DNA of 30,301 bases from Bacillota bacterium (GTDB taxonomy: Bacteria > Bacillota > Clostridia > Lutisporales > Lutisporaceae), in contig JALNWH010000012.1 of the NCBI GenBank assembly GCA_023230985.1, positions 1-30,301 on the forward strand, written 5' to 3'. Under the pieces are notes generated by a model. The model was not told the origin of the DNA and did not search any database. It was given only the letters and a program-made list of their open reading frames with translations. Positions within the stretch are counted from its first letter, which is position 1, and each line of letters begins with the position of its first letter. Position numbers and translations under genes: made by a program. Below, one piece after another: positions 8,169 through 16,335 of this stretch.

Positions 8169-9851
8169 ATGCTCTATGAACTTTATTTGAAAAATTATAT
8201 TATTTTTGAAAATGAAAGAATTGAGTTTATTGAAGGACTTAATGTAATTACAGGAGAAACAGGTTCGGGGAAATCAATAATAATTGATGCATTAGGTATT
8301 CTATGTGGCGATAGATTTATGAAAGAAGACATAAAGTCCGGAGAAAATCATGCGATTATAGAGGGAGTATTTGAAATAAATGATGATGAACTAAAGCTAT
8401 TATTAGAGGTATACGGTATCACTGCCGAGACTGATAATATTTTACTAATTCAGCGTGAAGTGAATTCAAAGGGAAGATCCTATTCAAGGATAAATGGTAA
8501 TAATGTAACAATAAACATGTTAAAAAATATTACACAGTATATTATTGATATTGTAGCTCAAAATGAACATCAACAGCTTTTTAAGCCTATCTCACATATT
8601 AAACTGATAGATAACTTTGGTACGGAAGAACTTTTTAATTTAAAAGAAGAAATACAAATTATAACTAAAGAAATTGAAAAAATCAACAAAGATTTAGAAG
8701 AATTATTTGGTACAAGCCATGAGCGTGAAAGAAAGCTGGACTTGCTTAAATTTCAAATTGACGAAATCGAAGAATCAAATTTAAAAATTGGCGAAAAAGA
8801 AAATTTAAATAATAAACGTTATAAACTAATTAATGCAGAAAAATTACATACTGCGATTTCAAGTGTGTATGAGACATTATATTATAACGGAGACTATAAC
8901 AAAAGTGTGCTTGATAATTTAGGACAGTGTTTAAGTGAAATAAACAGTATATGTAGTATTGATCCATCAATTAATGGATTTAAAGAACAAATAGCTAATT
9001 GTCTTTATCAACTTGAAGATCTTAAAATGTTGTTAATGGGATATAAAGACGAAATAGAATTTAATACTGATGAAATTAATGCTATCGAAGAACGATTATC
9101 GACAATAGACAAATTATCAAAAAAATATGGTGATCAAATACAAAACATTTTCGAATTTAAAGAAAATGCTGAAAACGAATACAAGAGGCTTCTAAATAGC
9201 AAGGAATCAGTTAAATTGTTTAATAAAAAAATAGAAGACTTAAAAAAAGACTATTTTTTAAAAGCAACAAAATTGTCTGATATAAGAAATGATATATCCA
9301 GACAATTAGAAAAGAAAATAGAAGACGAATTAAATGAATTAAATATGGAAGGTGCCAGTTTTATAGTAAAAAATGAAATAAAGAAAAACAATATTGATAA
9401 AAATGGAATTGATAAAATTGAATTTTTATTATCAGCTAATCCCGGAGAAATAGAAAGACCTTTAATTAAAGTAGCATCCGGTGGAGAGGTTTCGCGAATA
9501 ATGCTTGCATTAAAAACTGTTTTAATAGGAGCCGAAAATGTAAATTGCATAATATTTGACGAAATTGATGCAGGAATTGGTGGCATTACAACTAATGCTG
9601 TAGCAAAAAAACTTAAAAATATTTCTAAGAAAAAACAAACTATTTGTATTACTCATTTAGCTCAAATAGCCTCATTAGGAGATAATCATTTGCATGTAAA
9701 TAAGTATATTGATGGAGATAGAACTTTTTCGACGATTAAAAAAATAGTAAAAAATGAACGTATAGAAGAAATTGCAAAAATGCTTGATGGTGGAAAAGAT
9801 AGCAAATCTTCTATTAGCCTTGCTAAAGAGCTGCTTAATAAAAATAAATAA
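8169..9851 (+). CDS. recN: DNA repair protein RecN
   Basis: 560 residues. SMC-like ATPase recruited early to DNA double-strand breaks. The N-terminal half has Walker A GETGSGKS (29-36) and QNEHQQLF. The middle is a long charged coiled coil (about residues 165-400). The C-terminal half has the ABC signature KVASGGEVSRIMLALK, Walker B CIIFDEIDAGIGG and the ITHLAQIA switch region. A GTG at 8160 directly after the argR stop is in frame, but ATG 8169 gives the usual RecN N-terminus and is five bases after AGGTGA. The gene is separated from argR by nine bases, so it is probably co-transcribed. Confidence 0.97.
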   Translation: MLYELYLKNYIIFENERIEFIEGLNVITGETGSGKSIIIDALGILCGDRFMKEDIKSGENHAIIEGVFEINDDELKLLLEVYGITAETDNILLIQREVNSKGRSYSRINGNNVTINMLKNITQYIIDIVAQNEHQQLFKPISHIKLIDNFGTEELFNLKEEIQIITKEIEKINKDLEELFGTSHERERKLDLLKFQIDEIEESNLKIGEKENLNNKRYKLINAEKLHTAISSVYETLYYNGDYNKSVLDNLGQCLSEINSICSIDPSINGFKEQIANCLYQLEDLKMLLMGYKDEIEFNTDEINAIEERLSTIDKLSKKYGDQIQNIFEFKENAENEYKRLLNSKESVKLFNKKIEDLKKDYFLKATKLSDIRNDISRQLEKKIEDELNELNMEGASFIVKNEIKKNNIDKNGIDKIEFLLSANPGEIERPLIKVASGGEVSRIMLALKTVLIGAENVNCIIFDEIDAGIGGITTNAVAKKLKNISKKKQTICITHLAQIASLGDNHLHVNKYIDGDRTFSTIKKIVKNERIEEIAKMLDGGKDSKSSISLAKELLNKNK

Positions 9852-9994
9852 GGTAGAGGTTTTCCTGTTTTTATGAAAGAATTTATTTTATTAACATTTT
9901 TATTATAAATTAATATAAATTTTCAATTATTTAATAGAATAATAGGACTTTAAAAAAGGTAGATTAAATAATAAGAAAAAAAATTGAAGGATGA

Positions 9995-10017
9995 ACTCTC
10001 TTGGGGATCGGGAGAGT
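9995..10017 (+). promoter_or_regulatory. Hairpin over the spoIVB ribosome binding site
   Basis: ACTCTC (9995-10000) pairs with GAGAGT (10012-10017) around an 11-base loop. The right arm contains most of the only Shine-Dalgarno-like sequence (GGGAGAG) before the spoIVB TTG start at 10025, so folding would compete with ribosome binding. The stem is short, so this is a weak prediction. Confidence 0.35.
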
Positions 10018-10024
10018 GAAATGA

Positions 10025-11326
10025 TTGGATTTACCAAAAAAAAGAATACTAGCAGGACTATTTCCTTTTTTTATTTTACTAATAATTGTGTTTCTTTTTT
10101 CCTCTATTATCGGTTTTCCAAATGAAATTAATATGATACAAGGTGAAAAACAAAAATTTCTCAGTAATATTATACTCAATGTCAAACTGGAAAATAATCA
10201 AAAAAGTATAGAAGTAAAATCAGCAAGCTTATTATCACCCTATACTTTTTTAAATGCTCAAACAACAGGATCTATAAAAGGAGAACTGAAACTATTTGGA
10301 TTTTTACCAATGAAAAAACTTACTGTAAATATTCTGCCTGATATAATGGTTGTACCTTCAGGTGAATCTATTGGAGTCAAAATAAAATCAAAAGGTGTAA
10401 CAGTAGTAGGACTATCAACTATAACAGATATCAACGGCAAAAAGACTTGTCCCGCTTTAGATGCAGGATTCATTGTTGGTGATAAAATAATTGAAATTAA
10501 CGGTAAGACAGTAAATATTGAATCGGATATAGTAGAAATTATTAATAGTTTTAAAAACAGGGATAAAACATGTAAGGTTTTAATAGAAAGAAATGAAACG
10601 AGACTTGAATTAACAATTAAGCCAACACAAAGCATAGAAGATAAACTATTTAAGCTGGGTTTATGGGTCAGAAGCAGCATTGCCGGTGTGGGAACTATGA
10701 CTTTTTTTGAACCTTTAACCGGTAAATTTGCCGCTTTAGGACACGGTATTACTGATATAGAATCAGGAGTATTGATTGATATAGAAAACGGTAGAATATT
10801 AAAATCTAAGGTAATCAGTATACAAAAGGCAAAAAAATCAGCACCCGGTGAAATCATAGGAATTTTTAACGACAAAAATGGTGTATACGGAATAATTGAA
10901 AAGAACACCTCTTACGGAATATATGGATTTATTGATCCAAAGAAAATAAATAAACAAGGCAAGACTATACCTATTGGCTTAGGAAGTCACGTAAAAGAAG
11001 GTAAGGCCAAAATACTGACGACTATTAACGATAATAAAATTGAAGAATTTAGTATTGAAATTCAAAAAGTTTTTAGACAAAATAATGCTGACTCTAAAAG
11101 TATGATCATTAAAATAACTGATGAAAAACTTATAGAAAAAACCGGTGGCATTATACAAGGTATGTCCGGCAGTCCAATTATACAAAATGGCAGGTTAATT
11201 GGCTCAGTTACACATGTATTGGTTAATGATCCTATGAGAGGATATGGCATATTTGTAGAGTGGATGTTAAATGAAATCAAAAATTTTAACGATATTGAAG
11301 ACTATTGTTACAAAATAGCACAATAA
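10025..11326 (+). CDS. spoIVB: SpoIVB serine peptidase (S55), sporulation checkpoint
   Basis: 433 residues from a TTG start. In B. subtilis this forespore-secreted protease cleaves SpoIVFA and so triggers pro-sigma-K processing in the mother cell. A single N-terminal hydrophobic segment (about 9-28) serves as a signal or anchor and is followed by FPNEINMIQG. A PDZ domain spans about 115-200 (PALDAGFIVGDKIIEINGK). The S55 domain has FAALGHGITD with His240, Asp366 and GMSGSPI with Ser381, spaced like the B. subtilis triad, then DPMRGYGIFVEWML. The spoIVB-spo0A pair is universal in spore formers. No clear sigma-F or sigma-G promoter was found in the 173-base gap before it. Confidence 0.95.
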   Translation: MDLPKKRILAGLFPFFILLIIVFLFSSIIGFPNEINMIQGEKQKFLSNIILNVKLENNQKSIEVKSASLLSPYTFLNAQTTGSIKGELKLFGFLPMKKLTVNILPDIMVVPSGESIGVKIKSKGVTVVGLSTITDINGKKTCPALDAGFIVGDKIIEINGKTVNIESDIVEIINSFKNRDKTCKVLIERNETRLELTIKPTQSIEDKLFKLGLWVRSSIAGVGTMTFFEPLTGKFAALGHGITDIESGVLIDIENGRILKSKVISIQKAKKSAPGEIIGIFNDKNGVYGIIEKNTSYGIYGFIDPKKINKQGKTIPIGLGSHVKEGKAKILTTINDNKIEEFSIEIQKVFRQNNADSKSMIIKITDEKLIEKTGGIIQGMSGSPIIQNGRLIGSVTHVLVNDPMRGYGIFVEWMLNEIKNFNDIEDYCYKIAQ

Positions 11327-11355
11327 AACTGAAAAATTTATAGAATGCTATTTTT

Positions 11356-11394
11356 TTATTATGGGATTGTTAACAATCCCATAATAATTTTTTT
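11356..11394 (+). terminator. Rho-independent terminator after spoIVB
   Basis: A perfect 32-base palindrome (11356-11387) centred on GTTAAC gives 16-bp complementary arms (a shorter stem with a small loop in RNA) and is followed by seven T residues (11388-11394). It separates spoIVB from the spo0A promoter. Confidence 0.9.
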
Positions 11395-11439
11395 GTCTTA
11401 ATTTGTATATATTTTTGGAACGATTATTGGAATGATTTA

Positions 11440-11468
11440 GCAGGATATGGAATTGCTATGTCGAATAA
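11440..11468 (+). promoter_or_regulatory. Sigma-H promoter of spo0A
   Basis: GCAGGATAT (11440-11448), 11 bases, then GTCGAATAA (11460-11468). This fits the B. subtilis sigma-H consensus RNAGGAWWW-N11/12-RNNGAATWW at every informative position. Transcription of spo0A from a sigma-H promoter is well established in Bacillus. The predicted start is near 11475, giving a leader of about 25 bases. Confidence 0.85.
11459..11465 (+). promoter_or_regulatory. 0A box overlapping the spo0A -10
   Basis: TGTCGAA is an exact copy of the Spo0A-binding consensus and covers the GAAT core of the sigma-H -10 element. Its position suggests direct autoregulation by Spo0A, more likely repression or modulation than activation because it overlaps the -10. 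Single site, not tested. Confidence 0.6.
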
Positions 11469-11498
11469 GTATTTAATAGTAAAGAAGGGAGAATTTTT

Positions 11499-12299
11499 AT
11501 GGATTTAGAAAAAGTAAGGATACTTATTGCAGATGATAATAAGGATTTTTGCAGTGTTCTTAGCGAATATTTGGATATGCAATCAGACTTTGAAGTAATT
11601 GGCATTGCAAAAGACGGAATAGAAGCCATGGAACTAATCTCATTAAAATCGCCGGATGTATTAGTATTAGACATAATTATGCCCCATCTTGACGGATTGG
11701 GCGTTCTTGAGAGATTAAATTCAATGACTTTAGAAAAAGCACCTAAAATAATAGTCTTATCTGCAGTTGGACAAGACAAAATAACGCAAAAAGCACTGGC
11801 ACTAGGAGCAGAATACTATGTCGTTAAACCTTTTGATATGGATGTATTTGCCAAAAGGATAAGAGAAAGCATGGGAATCTTTAGCAAATTAGTAGAGGGA
11901 AGAACATTAATAAATCATTCCTCAATAATTACCCGTGAACCATCTTATGATTTAGAAACAGCTATTACAAATATTATCCATGAAATAGGTGTTCCAGCAC
12001 ATATTAAGGGTTATTTATACTTACGAGATTCAATTACAATGGTAATTAAGAATATGGAATTATTAAGTGCTGTAACAAAAGAATTGTACCCTTCAATTGC
12101 GAGAAAATACAACACCACATCTAGCAGAGTGGAAAGAGCTATCAGACATGCAATTGAAGTTGCTTGGGGAAGGGGCCGTGTTGATGTAATCAACAGTCTT
12201 TTTGGTTATACTATACATAATGAAAAGGGCAAGCCTACAAACTCTGAATTTATAGCTATGATTGCGGATAAACTGAGACTTGAAATGAAAATCAGCTAG
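11499..12299 (+). CDS. spo0A: Sporulation master regulator Spo0A
   Basis: 266 residues. Response regulator that, when phosphorylated, switches the cell to sporulation by binding 0A boxes. The receiver domain has the acidic pair Asp12-Asp13, phosphoacceptor Asp58 in VLVLDIIMPHLDG, Ser88 and Lys110 in VVKPFD. The C-terminal Spo0A DNA-binding domain (about 150-262) has IIHEIGVPAHIKGYLYLRD, the recognition helix in YNTTSSRVERAIRHAIEVAW and SLFGYTIHNEKGKPTNSEFI, nearly identical to B. subtilis. It is monocistronic, framed by its own sigma-H promoter and a strong terminator. Confidence 0.98.
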   Translation: MDLEKVRILIADDNKDFCSVLSEYLDMQSDFEVIGIAKDGIEAMELISLKSPDVLVLDIIMPHLDGLGVLERLNSMTLEKAPKIIVLSAVGQDKITQKALALGAEYYVVKPFDMDVFAKRIRESMGIFSKLVEGRTLINHSSIITREPSYDLETAITNIIHEIGVPAHIKGYLYLRDSITMVIKNMELLSAVTKELYPSIARKYNTTSSRVERAIRHAIEVAWGRGRVDVINSLFGYTIHNEKGKPTNSEFIAMIADKLRLEMKIS

Positions 12300-12346
12300 A
12301 TTATATTTTACTTTACTCAGTCTTTTAATATCAAATATATCGATAG

Positions 12347-12396
12347 TTTAATTATAAAAAGCTTCTTAAATATTTTAGAAGCTTTTTATAATTAAA
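12347..12396. terminator. Bidirectional terminator between spo0A and cls
   Basis: A perfect 20-bp stem (12347-12366 with 12377-12396) around a 10-base loop, with core AAAAAGCTTCT/AGAAGCTTTTT. T runs occur on both strands, so it can stop spo0A transcription on the + strand and cls transcription on the - strand. The two genes are convergent. Confidence 0.9.
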
Positions 12397-12422
12397 TCAT
12401 TTGATAGATTTAGTGCATTAAA

Positions 12423-13859
12423 CTATAACAAATATGAAAAAAGTCTGGTTAATGCTTCTATAAACTTGATGGATCTGGGCAGGTTATCATAGTATTCAGC
12501 ATTAATTAGTGTGCTATTTTTTATATCTTCGAAAAATAACTTATCTAACTCTTTTGTTTTGTCCTTATCATAAATAACTGCATTAATTTCATAGTTAAGT
12601 TCAAAACTTCTTATATCCATATTTGCAGTACCAACTTGAGATACTTCGCCATCAATTGTAATTACTTTTGCATGTATAAAACTATTTTTATCATAAAAAT
12701 ACACCTTAGCCCCACATTTTATCAGTTCATAAAGATAGGTTCTGGAAGCATAATGTACAATAAAATGGTCATATTTTCCCGGAAAAAGTATTCTAACATC
12801 AATCCCACCAAGAGCAGCTACTTTTAGCGCTTCCATTACGCTTTCATTAGGGACAAAATAAGGTGAAGTTATATAAATGTTACTTTTCGCCATGCTTATC
12901 ATTTTTATTATTCCTTGTAATATAGAATGATACGGTGAGTCAGGACCGCTTTTTACAAGCTGCATTATTTTTCCTGAACAACTTTTTGATATTGGAAAAT
13001 AATCTTCTATGTCTTCATCATTAAAGTAATAATCTTTATTAGCACGTTTTATAGTCAAATAATCATCAAAAAATACTGCTTGAAGGCCCAAAACAAAATC
13101 TCCTTTAACCATAAGGTGAGTATCGCGCCAATACCCTAATTTACCTTTCCCTAAATATTCATCCCCAATATTTGAACCACCAATGAACCCGGTATTTCCA
13201 TCTATTACAACTATTTTTCTATGATTGCGATAGTTAATTTGTGTGTTAAAATTTCTTAATATGGGAGCTAGGAAATAGCTATATTGAAGAACTTCTACAT
13301 TTGCTTCAACTAATTCCTTAATAAAGTTTTTACTTATTTTTATAGAGCCGACTCTATCTATTATAAATCTTACATTGACTCCTTCTCTTGCTTTTTTTAT
13401 TAGTATATTTTTTATTTCATTTCCGATAATGTCATCCTTTACTATAAAATATTCTAAATGAATATGATGTTTTGCTTTTTTGAGTTCATACTTTAATGCC
13501 TCAAATTTTTCTATACCATCTTTAAATACAGTAATATCATTATTAACGAATATAGGTGAATCACTATTTTTGTTTAGAAGTTGAATTAGTGAAACATATT
13601 CAGAAGACTCTATATTATTAATAGTACAAGTTAATATTTCTTTGATAATTGGGCTTATCTCGTCACTTAACTTATGTTTTTTCCAATTCCTTCCTAAGAA
13701 GAGATATAAAATTAAACCTACTGGCGGTAACAATACAATAATTAATAACCAAGCGATTGTCTTTTCCGGCCGTTTTCTTTCTAATATTATTATTAATATG
13801 GTGATTATTGTATTTATAAGGAAAAATAGCGAAAGAAAAAATTCAATGTGAGACGACAT
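12423..13859 (-). CDS. cls: Cardiolipin synthase (phospholipase D family)
   Basis: 478 residues, normal for bacterial cardiolipin synthase, which joins two phosphatidylglycerols into cardiolipin and glycerol. Two N-terminal transmembrane helices (about 5-26 and 35-56, the second with AWLLIIVLLPPVGLILYLFL) precede two PLD/HKD motifs: His213-Lys215-Asp220 in NHRKIVVIDG with downstream GGSNIGDEY, and His396-Lys398-Asp403 in HAKVITIDG with GTANMDIRSFELN. The start has AGGTGG seven bases upstream on the - strand. It is a lone gene on the opposite strand between spo0A and nudF. Cardiolipin enrichment during sporulation is known in Bacillus, but a functional link here is inference. Confidence 0.95.
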   Translation of the reverse strand: MSSHIEFFLSLFFLINTIITILIIILERKRPEKTIAWLLIIVLLPPVGLILYLFLGRNWKKHKLSDEISPIIKEILTCTINNIESSEYVSLIQLLNKNSDSPIFVNNDITVFKDGIEKFEALKYELKKAKHHIHLEYFIVKDDIIGNEIKNILIKKAREGVNVRFIIDRVGSIKISKNFIKELVEANVEVLQYSYFLAPILRNFNTQINYRNHRKIVVIDGNTGFIGGSNIGDEYLGKGKLGYWRDTHLMVKGDFVLGLQAVFFDDYLTIKRANKDYYFNDEDIEDYFPISKSCSGKIMQLVKSGPDSPYHSILQGIIKMISMAKSNIYITSPYFVPNESVMEALKVAALGGIDVRILFPGKYDHFIVHYASRTYLYELIKCGAKVYFYDKNSFIHAKVITIDGEVSQVGTANMDIRSFELNYEINAVIYDKDKTKELDKLFFEDIKNSTLINAEYYDNLPRSIKFIEALTRLFSYLL

Positions 13860-13889
13860 ATTTTTACCACCTACTGAATTATTTTTTTT

Positions 13890-13898
13890 ATTATAACA
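13890..13898 (-). promoter_or_regulatory. Extended -10 promoter of cls
   Basis: On the - strand this reads TGTTATAAT, a perfect extended -10 element. No convincing -35 lies 17 bases upstream, as is common for extended -10 promoters. It lies about 30 bases from the cls ATG, so the leader is short. Confidence 0.6.
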
Positions 13899-14065
13899 CA
13901 GTTAGTATTATTTATATAGCATTTGATGTTACAATTCAGACATTGTATATATTTATACTTTTTATTGTAGATTATTAATATTTGATGTGCATAAACGAGG
14001 TATACTGGCAACCTTATTTAGATAGTGGTAAAATATTGTTATGCTATAAATCAGGAGGTAGAAAG

Positions 14066-14593
14066 TTGGATAATTATGAAAAAACTATTAAAAGAGATAA
14101 TATTTACTCCGGAAAAGTTGTAAAACTTGATGTTGAAACAGTTTTATTACCAAATAATAATAAAGCTAAAAGAGAAATCGTGAGACATCCGGGAGCAGTT
14201 GCAATTTTGCCAATAAATAATAACAAAGAAATATACTTTGTAAAACAATATAGAAAAGCTATAGAAATGGAACTTTTAGAAGTTCCAGCTGGGAAACTTG
14301 AATATAATGAATCGCCTTCATTATGCGCATTAAGAGAATTGCAAGAAGAAATAGGTTTTACTGCCAGCAAATTAACATTGTTGGGTAAATTCTATTCATC
14401 ACCCGGTTTTTCAAATGAAATAATATATGTATATAAAGCTGAAGGGTTAGTTAAGAGTAAACTGGCAACAGATGATGACGAATTTATTGATGTAATTAAA
14501 TATAGTGACAGAGAATCAATAGCAATGTTAAATGAAGGATTAATAATGGATGCAAAGACTGCTATTGCCTTGTCTTTAGGTTTAAACTTATAA
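14066..14593 (+). CDS. nudF: ADP-ribose pyrophosphatase, Nudix family
   Basis: 175 residues from a TTG start. Hydrolyses ADP-ribose to AMP and ribose 5-phosphate. The Nudix box is perfect: G-x5-E-x7-REUxEExGU, seen as GKLEYNE then RELQEEIGF, preceded by the family stretch IVRHPGAVAILP and VKQYRKAIEMELLEVPAG and followed by GKFYSSPGFSNEIIYVY. The frame stays open back to an ATG at 13982, but that extension has no family similarity and AGGAGGT (14053-14059) stands six bases before TTG 14066. As in Bacillus, nudF lies upstream of spoIIM. A weak promoter (TTGATG at 13923, TATATA at 13946) is possible. Confidence 0.93.
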   Translation: MDNYEKTIKRDNIYSGKVVKLDVETVLLPNNNKAKREIVRHPGAVAILPINNNKEIYFVKQYRKAIEMELLEVPAGKLEYNESPSLCALRELQEEIGFTASKLTLLGKFYSSPGFSNEIIYVYKAEGLVKSKLATDDDEFIDVIKYSDRESIAMLNEGLIMDAKTAIALSLGLNL

Positions 14594-14596
14594 AAA

Positions 14597-14625
14597 GAAT
14601 ATTAGTGTTAAAACAAGCATATATT
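14597..14625 (+). promoter_or_regulatory. Sigma-E-type promoter before spoIIM
   Basis: GAATATT (14597-14603) matches the sigma-E -35 consensus KMATATT exactly. After a 14-base spacer, CATATATT (14618-14625) matches six of eight positions of the -10 consensus CATACAMT. spoIIM is a sigma-E (mother cell) gene in B. subtilis, so the match is biologically expected. The predicted start is about 30 bases before the spoIIM TTG. Confidence 0.6.
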
Positions 14626-14661
14626 TAAAAGAATCAGACATTAAATCGGAGGTATAACAAT

Positions 14662-15291
14662 TTGTTTAAGCGATTTAAATTTTTTTTATTTAATAAAATA
14701 AAAGATAATACGCTTATATGCATTGTTTTAACAATACTTATTCTTTTAGGAATATGTATTGGCGCATTTTGGATTGGATTAATGCCAAAAGATAATAAAG
14801 AAATATTGAATTCTAATATTAATGATTATTTTTTATTAGCGCCTACTTATAGTTTTGATAGCACATATATTTTCAAGACTTCTTTATTAAATAATATAAT
14901 ACCTGTCATCATACTTTTTATCACAAGTATCGGATACATTGGAACCATATTTACTCTTGCTTATGTTGCTTTTAGAGGATTTTGCTTAGGGTTTACTATA
15001 GCTTTTTTAACTGAGAGCTTCGGTAAAAAGGGATTTTTATTTACACTGGTTGCTTTGCTTCCGCAAAATATAATCTATATTCCCGCTTTAGTATATACAG
15101 GATTTATAGCTATAAATCTAAGCAATGCCATGATAAGATTAAAAAGAGAAAGATTTATGGAAGATAGAAAAAAACATATTTTGAAATACTTAACATACGA
15201 CTTAGTAGCTATAGCAGCTTTGCTAATAGCAAGCTTTATCGAAGCTTATATAACACCTATCTTTATAAAAACCCTTACACCTTATTTATAA
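14662..15291 (+). CDS. spoIIM: Stage II sporulation protein M
   Basis: 209-residue membrane protein. With SpoIID and SpoIIP it drives septal peptidoglycan removal and membrane migration during engulfment in the mother cell. Multiple hydrophobic segments are seen at about 18-40, 73-98, 104-118, 125-150 and 178-198. The characteristic VAFRGFCLGFTIAFLTESFG and GFLFTLVALLPQNIIYIPAL stretches fit the SpoIIM (DUF95) family. The start is TTG at 14662, eight bases after GGAGGT. Next to nudF as in Bacillus, but fur, xerD and drm, which usually follow, are absent. Confidence 0.93.
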   Translation: MFKRFKFFLFNKIKDNTLICIVLTILILLGICIGAFWIGLMPKDNKEILNSNINDYFLLAPTYSFDSTYIFKTSLLNNIIPVIILFITSIGYIGTIFTLAYVAFRGFCLGFTIAFLTESFGKKGFLFTLVALLPQNIIYIPALVYTGFIAINLSNAMIRLKRERFMEDRKKHILKYLTYDLVAIAALLIASFIEAYITPIFIKTLTPYL

Positions 15292-15346
15292 TTTACTTAT
15301 ATAGCTTATTTTAAGGAATTTATTTATTTCACGAAACCTATAATTT

Positions 15347-15375
15347 AAAGGATTTCTATTGTTTTTGTTGAATAT
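15347..15375 (+). promoter_or_regulatory. Sigma-H promoter before punA-pdp-dacF
   Basis: AAAGGATTT (15347-15355), 11 bases, then GTTGAATAT (15367-15375), a full match to the sigma-H consensus RNAGGAWWW-N11-RNNGAATWW. A degenerate 0A-like sequence TCACGAA (15329-15335) lies just upstream. The leader to punA would be about 80 bases. No better vegetative promoter was seen in the 169-base gap. Confidence 0.7.
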
Positions 15376-15460
15376 TTAAAATACATTAATTACTTCATTA
15401 TTAATGATAATGCAAATATGATTAAACGGTATCACAAAGTGGTTTTGAAAAGGAGGAAAA

Positions 15461-16294
15461 ATGAAAGATATATTTTATAAAAACATATTGGAAGCAAAAA
15501 ACTATATAAATCAAAATATAAGTATAAAACCTAAAATTGGATTAATCCTAGGATCAGGCTTGGGCGCTTTAGGAGATGAAGTAGAAAATAAAATTTTACT
15601 TAACTATTCCGATATACCTAATTTCCCTGTTTCTACAATCAAAGGACATAAAGGAAGATTAGTTTTTGGAAACCTTGAAAATTCCAGCGTAGCCGTAATG
15701 CAAGGCAGGTTCCACTTTTATGAAGGCTATAGCATGAAAGAAATAGCTTTTCCTGTTTTAGTTATGAATTCTATAGGAATAAATAAAATTATTATAACAA
15801 ATGCTTCCGGTGGAATAAACACTAATTTTAAACCGGGTGACTTAATGATAATTAAAGATCATATAAATTTTGTTTTTGATAATCCTTTAATAGGTAAAAA
15901 CATTGATTCTTTTGGGCCAAGATTTCCGGATATGTCCTATGCTTATTCTGAAACATTAATCAATATAACAAAAAATTTATGTGAAAAAAATGATATTGAT
16001 ATTAAAGAAGGAGTCTATATTTCCATGACGGGACCTGCATATGAAACACCTGCTGAAATTAGGATGGCAAGAATATTAGGTGCTGATGCTGTTGGTATGT
16101 CCACTGTTCCTGAAGTTATTGCAGCTAGTTATGCCGGTATGGAGGTGCTTGGTATTTCTTGCATTACTAATATGGCTGCAGGTGTTTTAAACAAACCATT
16201 AGACCATGTCGAAGTAGTTAAAACCGCTGAAACTGTGAAATATGTCTTTTCTAAATTAATAAAGTTAATAATAAAAGAGATAGGAAATATTTAA
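15461..16294 (+). CDS. punA: Purine nucleoside phosphorylase (trimeric type)
   Basis: 277 residues. Phosphorolysis of inosine, guanosine and deoxy forms to base plus (deoxy)ribose 1-phosphate. Features of the trimeric PNP/PupG family are IGLILGSGLGALGDEV (phosphate site), the IKGHKGRLVFG loop with His, MQGRFHFYEGY, NASGGIN, DHINF, GPAYETPAEIRM with the purine-site Glu, GADAVGMSTVPEV and CITNMAAG with the purine-site Asn. The start ATG follows AGGAGG. It begins a salvage pair with pdp and lies under a predicted sigma-H promoter. In Bacillus its orthologue pupG is followed directly by dacF. Confidence 0.95.
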   Translation: MKDIFYKNILEAKNYINQNISIKPKIGLILGSGLGALGDEVENKILLNYSDIPNFPVSTIKGHKGRLVFGNLENSSVAVMQGRFHFYEGYSMKEIAFPVLVMNSIGINKIIITNASGGINTNFKPGDLMIIKDHINFVFDNPLIGKNIDSFGPRFPDMSYAYSETLINITKNLCEKNDIDIKEGVYISMTGPAYETPAEIRMARILGADAVGMSTVPEVIAASYAGMEVLGISCITNMAAGVLNKPLDHVEVVKTAETVKYVFSKLIKLIIKEIGNI

Positions 16295-16335
16295 TTATAA
16301 TATTAGTTAGACAATTTATAAAGGGGTGCAATTTA

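Noticed and set aside
9852..10024. Search for a sigma-F or sigma-G promoter before spoIVB
   Set aside because: Only partial -10-like blocks (for example AATAATA at 9939) without a matching -35 were found, so none is reported.
10258..10908. A 216-codon open frame on the - strand inside spoIVB
   Set aside because: It is fully antisense to a well-supported gene, has low-complexity Ile/Ser/Phe-rich content and no ribosome site. Long antisense frames are common opposite AT-rich genes.
13982..14065. ATG at 13982 as the start of nudF
   Set aside because: The 28 extra residues do not resemble the family, and a strong AGGAGGT stands just before TTG 14066.
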